Assembly: GCA_963556195.1 (NCBI GenBank)
Contig: OY744531.1
Span: forward strand, 46,899,700 to 46,963,699
Origin: Sepiola atlantica
Lineage: Eukaryota > Mollusca > Cephalopoda > Sepiida > Sepiolidae
Reading direction: 5' to 3'
Length of the DNA stretch: 64,000 nucleotides
Shown here one piece after another: positions 58,525 through 64,000 of this stretch. The translations under genes were made by a program, and so were the position numbers. The first letter of the stretch is position 1, and each line of letters begins with the position of its first letter. The notes beneath the pieces are model-generated. The model made no database searches, was not told the DNA's origin, and worked only from the letters and a program-made list of their open reading frames with translations.

Positions 58525-59590
58525 AGTTTCCATTTTAGCCTCGACCAGGAACCTAGGCGACCTAAGACTGATGGAAGCTATTCTCATTTCCAAACTTAGC
58601 CCATTTTTGAATCAAAGACATGAATTAAATTCTACCTTCATCATATAACCTACCCCCCCCCCCGAACCCATCCCCAGATAATAACCCCCCCCATAATAAA
58701 CACTATTTGCACAAATCATATCCGTTATACTAAGAATTGACCATTACTTTAGTTTAATAAATTCAACATACAAAGCCAATTAACAGAATAACAGAATACC
58801 AAAAATAAGAGATTTGTCTCCCCTTAACCAGCAAACTTTCCATAACTAAAACAATAGGCATGTAAGAGATAAATTAAAACCAATAAATAAGGATTAAACT
58901 TAACCAGACATAACTAAATTTTAATATACTGCACCGACAACAAATAATTAGCTATCAACACACATTTAAAATCTAATGCCGGAATCAGCCTGTTGACAAA
59001 CATATATACTATAAGTAATAACTACGTTTTATATACGGAAAAAAAAAAAAAAAAAAAAAAAAAAAACAAAAAAAAAAAAAAAAAAAAAAACAAATAACAA
59101 TAATATTAAACATATAAATAAAAATAAAAATTAAATAAATAGAAACAACAGACAATTACATATATATATGGGTGTATATATATATATATATATTTAAAAA
59201 AAAAAAAAATAAATAAATAAATAAAATGAATCTATTTAGTTTTCCTCTGAATACTTTACTCTGAACACTTCCGGTTTAACCCCCCAGCGCTCCTGGCATT
59301 TTCTCGGTACCCGGGATTTTTCTTTTATTTATTTTTGACAAGGAGAGGAAGAAGAAAAAAAAAAAAAAATCTCTCGAAATATCAAATTGATTCTTGACAA
59401 TCCGGACATTACAAACTAACACCCTTGCTGTCTAGAAAAATAAACAAACCTTTCGATCTATATCCGACTTATTTCGGTTTTGTTCTGTTTTTGTTCTTCA
59501 CAGCTTCCAGCAACCCGGACCTTCGCATTGCCTTAAACCTTTTTAAAAACTCTTATTATTACTCCCAGCAATGCTTACAGCAAACTACCA

Positions 59591-59597
<7 letters not shown>
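58525..59597 (+). repeat. Inverted PLE copy (pLTR part plus first gene codons)
   Basis: Reverse complement of 57307-58358; the two arms are 1073 and 1052 bp, differing mainly in poly-A/T and poly-C/G length, around a 166-bp spacer. Its far end runs past the pLTR into ATGCTTACAGC (59570-59580), the first codons of the PLE gene, then stops in (TA)n. This copy therefore came from a tandem pLTR-gene junction, not from a free pLTR. Confidence 0.92.

Positions 59598-59632
<35 letters not shown>
59598..59632. repeat. (TA)n microsatellite, right boundary of the PLE locus
   Basis: TA run at the outer end of the inverted PLE copy. Confidence 0.93.
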
Positions 59633-59634
<2 letters not shown>

Positions 59635-59748
59635 CTTCTTTGTAATATAGTAGGAAAAATCCCAGCAGAGTGCTTGATTAATTAAGAGTTAAAGTTAAAA
59701 ATTTAGAGCATGATATTTATTTATTTATTTTGGTACAGAAAAAATAGT

Positions 59749-59817
59749 ACAACATTCGTACCGTCGGTTTCAAGCACGGAAAGACTTAGCCATCCGGCTC
59801 TCTTCAACTTTTGTTGT
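59749..59817 (-). ncRNA. Hammerhead-like motif, family H3, copy 1
   Basis: Minus strand: ACAACA pairs with TGTTGT as distal stem I; UUGAAGA (normally CUGANGA, C3 changed); stem II GAGCCGG with CCG-U-GCUU; GAAA; stem III ACC/GGU around GAC; then GUA. The proximal part of stem I does not pair well. Part of a ~155-bp sequence whose inverted copy is at 61085-61283. Confidence 0.45.
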
Positions 59818-60510
59818 CATCTGTTTCGGAACGTTGGGACGCGTGTTGTGTATGTTGGTTTGAATTTAAATTTAGTGTGAGGAAACGGTTGAGATTTAAA
59901 AAATATATTAAAAAGATAATAAGAATAATATATATATATAAAAAAATAATAAAAAATATGATAAATAAAGTGACAAGAAATAAAAAAAATATAACATAAA
60001 AAAATTAAAAATTAAAAAAGTTTCTATATAATTACTGTGAGTCAATTTTAGGAATTTGTATATTTGGCTGTTACTGTTTTGGGGTTTGATGATATGCGTT
60101 CTAAAGGGAGAGAGAAAAGGGAAGAGAGAAAAAAATTATTAACGGGAAAACCGTTACTTAATTTCGTGTTTAAATTTTTCTAGACAACCCGAAGGGATTT
60201 AAATTAAGAATTCGCTCGGTCTAAGGGAGGTAACTCTGTTAGAATTTTAAATGGTTTGAAGTCGTTTAATTGGGTTTGTTTGTGAGATTAATCTAATGAC
60301 CGAGAAATAAATTGTGAAATGGTGGTGTTATCCTCATAATGACTGGAGGAATCTTTTTGTGAAAGTTTTTGTTCTTGAAAATTAATGTTGATATGGGTTG
60401 ATAAGGTGTTTGTTCGTATTTTGTAAATTTATTTATATTAGTAATAGTTGGAAGTAGAGGGGAGAGTATTGATTTACTCCTCTCCAGACGTTAGGCACAA
60501 GGCCAGTTTT

Positions 60511-60812
60511 TATCTTACTCCCACAAGTAAGATGTGACCCAAGGGCGGGTCGGGAAAGTGGGGTTTAAAAATTGCCTGGGCAGCCCCGTCAGTATTCCCC
60601 GGTAGAGGCGCCTCAGACAGTAAGCAATAAACTTACTCCTCCTTAAAGAAGGGGGGGCAAGGCCTGGGAAGGTGGACCTCCCAGAACTGCACAGGACAGA
60701 CCCATTAACCGGCGTAAATGAAGACCCGAAGGCCAAGACAACACCAGTATGGTGTGCAGTATCCACCGGAACAGACACTACACTTTGATCTTAGCCAAAA
60801 GGCCAAAAAGAG
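60511..60812 (-). repeat. U2-snRNA-headed SINE-like repeat, copy 2
   Basis: Minus strand from 60810: CTTTTTGGCCTTTTGGCTAA then GATCAAAGTGTAGTG, almost the U2 5' end and better preserved than in copy 1. After CTGTTCCGGTGG it leaves U2. The body shares GTTTATTGCTT, GAGGCGCC, GGGGCTRCCCAGGCAAT, CACTTTCCCGACC and GTCACATCTTAC with copy 1. The ACTGCAC/GTGCAGT stem (60686-60692 with 60754-60760) and an inner CTGG/CCGGT stem persist with a G-U pair. The 87-codon open frame on this strand is a by-product. No Sm site, so not a U2 gene. Confidence 0.72.
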
Positions 60813-60828
60813 GGGGGAGTAGCTAGGC

Positions 60829-61120
60829 TTATGTGAATCGGTCAGTCCAGTTTATGAGTAGTGTTTGTCTAATGTGATTACATCCCTTAAAGATTTCATC
60901 GCGGATATTCAAACAGGCTTTATTCAGATCAATGATGGCCTTTAAGATGTGGTATTTTTCAGCGTCACATAGAGGACATCTGTTTAGGGCTGGAGAGAAG
61001 GATTGTTTTTTCTCAATTACTTTCCATTTGATGGTGAAGGGTGTATTTTTTTTATTTAAGTTGCCATATTCGTGTCGCGAGGGCCGTATTTGCCTTGTTT
61101 TTGTATCTAAATTCAAACAA
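60829..61120 (-). pseudogene. GIY-YIG-type PLE C-terminal relic
   Basis: Minus strand: NKANTALATRIWQLK (one frame), then after a frameshift KKNTPFTIKWKVIEKKQSFS, LNRCPLCDAEKYHIL, NIRDEIFKGCNHI. Many animal PLE and related RT proteins end, after GIY-YIG, with H-I-W-x-L-K, then I-x-W-x-I, K-R-C-x-L-C-x-x-E-K, and N-K-R-x-E-x-x-x-x-C-R-H, matching in order. This tail type is different from the protein at 54754-57333, so it marks a second PLE lineage. No catalytic part remains. Confidence 0.65.
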
Positions 61121-61194
61121 ACATACACAACAGGCTGAGCAAATAACGCATCACAACGAGAGTACCACGTGACTTCACATTTCCGAAACGAATG

Positions 61195-61263
61195 ACAACA
61201 GATACTGACGAGAGCCGGTTGGCTAAGTCTTTCCGTGCTTGAAACCGATTGTACGAATGTTGT
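61195..61263 (+). ncRNA. Hammerhead-like motif, family H3, copy 2
   Basis: Plus strand: ACAACA (61195-61200) with TGTTGT (61258-61263) as distal stem I; CTGACGA (61205-61211, fits CUGANGA); stem II GAGC-CGG with CCG-T-GCTT; GAAA (61241-61244); short stem III; GTA. Core bases are kept, but the four positions next to the core in stem I pair poorly (GATA against CGAA). Activity is doubtful; the fold is supported by the copy at 59749-59817. Confidence 0.5.
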
Positions 61264-61278
61264 ACTAATTTTTCTGTA

Positions 61279-61282
<4 letters not shown>

Positions 61283-61331
<49 letters not shown>
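61283..61331. repeat. (TA)n microsatellite
   Basis: TA run directly after CTGTACCA, the end of the H3 repeat. Confidence 0.95.
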
Positions 61332-61333
<2 letters not shown>

Positions 61334-61634
61334 ATCTGTGTGCGTCTGTGTCATACCGATTAGTTAAGTTTACATATTTTATTAGTCGCTGTTAATTATG
61401 CATGCACACAGAAATTAATCACTAACAAAACTATAAAATTCATAAAGAGAGCATAAAAGAAATGTTTCCATGAATTATTCATACCATTCAAAAATGTCTG
61501 TAGATGCTCCGGGCAATTGTTCTTATCTTGGAAAAAAGATGAAAAGTCATCCTCTTCAAAAACTATTTAAACATGCTACAGGCCATATACAGACGTTGTT
61601 GACGAATTGGAATTGCAAAATATGTAAAGCATTG

Positions 61635-61686
<52 letters not shown>

Positions 61687-62640
61687 GTTGTCACACGGAA
61701 TAATCACGTTCACACAGCGGTTCCTGTTATATCATCAAGTTAAGTGACGTTATGCCTGGTCAGTACTAAATGGGTGCCCATTTATGAATACCAGATGCAG
61801 TATGTGCTCTTCGCTTATCTCAGCCTTGTTTCAAGTTGTCCTAGATCTGTTTTACCGCTCTATTCTAGCAGTGTCTATTCAGGAGAGATGTTGATGGTTA
61901 TTGTGCAACCTTTGCTTCACAATTACACGCGCAACAACCCTTACAGGGTGTATCCATTGTCTCTCACGACTGGCCAGAAGCCATGATATAAAACTCAATG
62001 TCTATGTATATGTGTGTGTTATATGTGCCTCTTCTCTATAAAAATAAGAGAATCTATATGAACTCTAAAAGCGTATTCTCATGTAACATTTATCGGGGAA
62101 GACAATGGAAGTTTTCCCGGGTGGCTAAGTGCATATTAAAGAGGGTTATACGGGAATAACCCACTTGAAACTTCAAATATATCCTATTTTTCTAAATTTA
62201 AATCATATTTATGAAATTTGGAAGATGAACAAATTATCTCAGTGCCTTCATAATATTAGGAAGCTATGGGCCGAAACTTCTTTAAATATATCTTATTTTG
62301 AGGGAATTTATGATACATGTTTTTAATTGAAGTGGTCTCGACTCATTAGTCTTTATGTGTCGAATATCTACGTGCTCCACCACTACGTGACCCGTGGAGA
62401 CAGAATTCTTTTAAAGCGTGAAATACATATATCCGATTTTAATAAAAGTGTAACCATAAGTATAAGACAGTACTTCAGAAAGTTTTCAAACATTTAAGAT
62501 TAGCACGAGTATATTAGGGGGCCAAGCGGGAGGAGATGAAAGTAAAAACAATAAAAATTGATATGGTGTTATAAGCATAGTTAAAAAGCTCATAGTAGTG
62601 ATCCTAAGCCAATCCCGAACTCGGTCTGATTTTCCTGCTA
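61332..62640. other. No gene seen; (CA)n at 61636-61672
   Basis: Contains a pure CA run followed by TA (61636-61686). The short frames here are unsupported. Confidence 0.5.

Positions 62641-62699
<59 letters not shown>
62641..62699. repeat. (TA)n microsatellite
   Basis: TA run next to the best H1 hammerhead-like copy. Confidence 0.95.
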
Positions 62700-62701
<2 letters not shown>

Positions 62702-62723
62702 AAGTAAATATTACTTATTTCTA

Positions 62724-62768
62724 CCTACAGACATCGATGTTTCATGCTTACACAATCTTCAGTGTAGG
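62724..62768 (-). ncRNA. Hammerhead ribozyme candidate, family H1, core intact
   Basis: Minus strand 45 nt: stem I CCUACA (62763-62768) pairs perfectly over 6 bp with UGUAGG (62724-62729); CUGAAGA (62756-62762) fits CUGANGA; stem II UGU/GCA around a GUAA tetraloop, with a U-U at its base; GAAA (62740-62743); stem III ACA/UGU around UCGA; cleavage triplet GUC with C at 62730. All bases known to be essential (C3, U4, G5, A6, G8, A9, G12, A13, A14, A15.1-U16.1, H17) are present. Weak points are the short stem II and stem III. Confidence 0.65.
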
Positions 62769-63049
62769 GATGTTAATTCACGTCGCTCGGAAGGCACGAC
62801 CCCTGTTTACAGATCGCAACTGATTTACAGTCGAGTGTTTCCCCCCTTGGCCGGCGAGAATTCGGAGTACACTAAGGAGGGATTTAAATCTATAAACGCC
62901 AAATCGGCGAGCGCGTATAGGTAACTGTGGAAAGTGATCCAACAACAATAACAAACGGGGTTTTAATCTCGCTTTTAAGCCATAGTATCACTGCACGTTT
63001 ATAGAATCTATCAGAGTGAACCAATGCTAGTATAGGGGGCTATAATTAT

Positions 63050-63107
63050 ATTTTTGAAGTAAATATTAATTATTTTAACCTACATACATCGATGTTTCAT
63101 GCTTACG

Positions 63108-63112
<5 letters not shown>
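63050..63112 (-). repeat. Truncated H1 copy ending in (TA)n
   Basis: Minus strand: GCGTAAGCATGAAACATCGATG, read in two parts as stem II, GAAA and stem III, then UAUGUAGGUUAAAAU. It is nearly identical to the copy at 62.72 kb from stem II onward, but 5' of stem II the sequence is (TA)n. The 5' half of the ribozyme, including CUGANGA, is missing. Confidence 0.65.
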
Positions 63113-63156
<44 letters not shown>

Positions 63157-63174
63157 TATATTCATATTTATATT

Positions 63175-63208
<34 letters not shown>

Positions 63209-63258
63209 CATATATTTATATATATATATATTTATATATATATATATAGATAGATAGA
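63112..63258. repeat. (TA)n, (GA)n and TATTTATA low-complexity block
   Basis: TA run, a GAGAGA run (63137-63155) and further TA/TTTA/GATA repeats. Confidence 0.92.
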
Positions 63259-63259
63259 T

Positions 63260-63830
63260 ATATTTATCTATTTCTATTTACATTTATTTATATTTTAAAT
63301 GCACATTTTTAACAACATAAAGTTGTTTTATAGCTCAATATTTCGAGACTAGAGCTATAGTATAAACTATTTTTTTATTTAGTTTTAACCACAACAAAAT
63401 GTAACAAATAGTAAATCCAACTCTTCTCAGAAAATTGTTTTTATAATTTTCGGCATACAATTGTTTCGACTGATGCACGTCATTATAAAATATTCATCAA
63501 ATGCTCTTAAAATTCCAGGGAATACGTCCGCTGGAATTTAAAAATATTTCATGAATATTTTATAATTCCTGGTATCAGCTAAAACAATTGTATCATTCTT
63601 TTCTAATTCTTCTTTTTAAAAAGAACGTCGGTTTCTAGATCAACATTAAAAAATTCTAACGTTTCAAACTATCAAGAAACACAAGCAAATATACTATCGT
63701 AATGTCTTACTAATTCAATTTTCTAATTGATTCGCCATCGATTTAATTTTATTTAGAATATTGTTGTCATAAGTTAAATAACTATCATAATAAAAAAATG
63801 TAACGCTTATTATTTCAAGTTCCTAGTTTA
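63260..63830. other. No gene seen
   Basis: A+T-rich sequence with a loose inverted similarity around 63420-63600 (ACAATTGTTTCGACTGATG / CAGCTAAAACAATTGTATC, each near AAATATTCAT). Confidence 0.4.

Positions 63831-63832
<2 letters not shown>

Positions 63833-63881
<49 letters not shown>
63833..63881. repeat. (TA)n microsatellite
   Basis: TA run near the right edge of the window; the last ~120 bases contain nothing recognised. Confidence 0.95.
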
Positions 63882-63884
<3 letters not shown>

Positions 63885-64000
63885 AGTCACACATTGGAAA
63901 CGTTGGCGGAATGGCAATAATAAAGTGATGCACACAGCCATATCAACACTTTCGTCCATGAAATCAAGACGAACTTCAACCTGACTGCGATAAGTTTGTC

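Larger units (their letters stand above)
53867..59597 (-). mobile_element. Penelope-like retroelement with pLTR and fold-back copy
   Basis: Minus-strand order: inverted pLTR copy (59597-58525), a 166-bp single-copy spacer (58524-58359) that belongs to the next unit, a 5' pLTR (58524-57346), the 859-codon gene (57333-54754), and the 3' UTR (54753-53867) which completes the 3' pLTR (55044-53867). The pLTR thus contains the last ~97 codons of the gene plus the 3' UTR. PLEs are known for such tandem and inverted partial copies. The repeats differ by only a few substitutions and homopolymer lengths, so the insertion is young. (TA)n borders both ends. Confidence 0.9.
59708..61290. mobile_element. 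Composite between inverted H3 repeats: PLE-type relic plus U2-headed repeat
   Basis: The outer repeats (59728-59885 and 61085-61283) are inverted copies of ~155-200 bp that contain the H3 hammerhead-like motif and a GTACAG/CTGTAC terminal phrase. One ends in (AAAT)n (59712-59730), the other in (TA)n (61283-61331), both resembling 3' tails. Between them lie, from right to left, a PLE-type C-terminal relic, the U2-headed repeat, and ~600 bp of A+T-rich sequence (59890-60500). It could be a decayed fold-back PLE with a later SINE insertion. Confidence 0.5.

Overview
The window looks like intergenic, repeat-dominated DNA from an animal nuclear genome. The A+T richness, the many (TA)n, (ATT)n and (GAT)n microsatellites, and the mix of Penelope-like elements, non-LTR retrotransposons, mariner-type transposons and tRNA-derived SINEs suggest a mollusc, most probably a cephalopod such as an octopus. 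That assignment is inference; no host protein-coding gene, rRNA or functional tRNA is recognised. Only two long intact reading frames exist, and both belong to mobile elements.

Layout. 1-470: pre-miRNA-like hairpin and the end of a LINE. 2.3-2.7 kb: first copy of a U2-snRNA-headed SINE-like repeat. 4.2 kb: interstitial telomere-like block. 7.95-8.5 kb: 549-bp mariner-type element carrying only a 70-residue N-terminal transposase-like frame. 11-12.6 kb: (ATT)n tracts and a LINE 3' end. 16 kb: mariner transposase relic. 20.6-21.1 kb: hammerhead-ribozyme-like repeats next to (TA)n. 21.56-25.4 kb: two LINE relics, one with a 43-bp tandem array grown from its own RT gene, the other sitting inside a degenerate minisatellite. 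25.85-26.7 kb: a diverged ~74-bp satellite. 28.5-30.65 kb: nearly full-length dead Jockey-like LINE. 31-32.9 kb: tandem duplicated segment, two classes of hammerhead-like motif and a 28-bp perfect hairpin. 35.37-36.70 kb: complete mariner-superfamily transposon. 39.55-41.8 kb: decayed Ty3/Gypsy pol. 45.8-48.9 kb: pieces of one LINE family in both orientations. 53.8-59.63 kb: a young Penelope-like element (PLE) with an intact 859-residue RT/GIY-YIG protein, a 1.18-kb pLTR direct repeat and a 1.05-kb inverted copy, set in (TA)n. 59.7-61.3 kb: a second PLE-type C-terminal relic, the second U2-headed repeat and inverted hammerhead-like ends. 62.7-63.1 kb: two more hammerhead-like copies, one with every catalytic-core base in place.

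How it fits together. The recurring theme is PLE-type retrotransposition: RT plus GIY-YIG protein, pLTRs, fold-back copies, (TA)n boundaries and hammerhead-like RNAs. The most interesting signals are the hammerhead-like motifs (at least four sequence types, some with compensatory stem changes), the U2-headed repeat that keeps the branch-site-binding segment of U2, and the palindromic PLE locus. All structures were folded by hand; no search or folding program was run.
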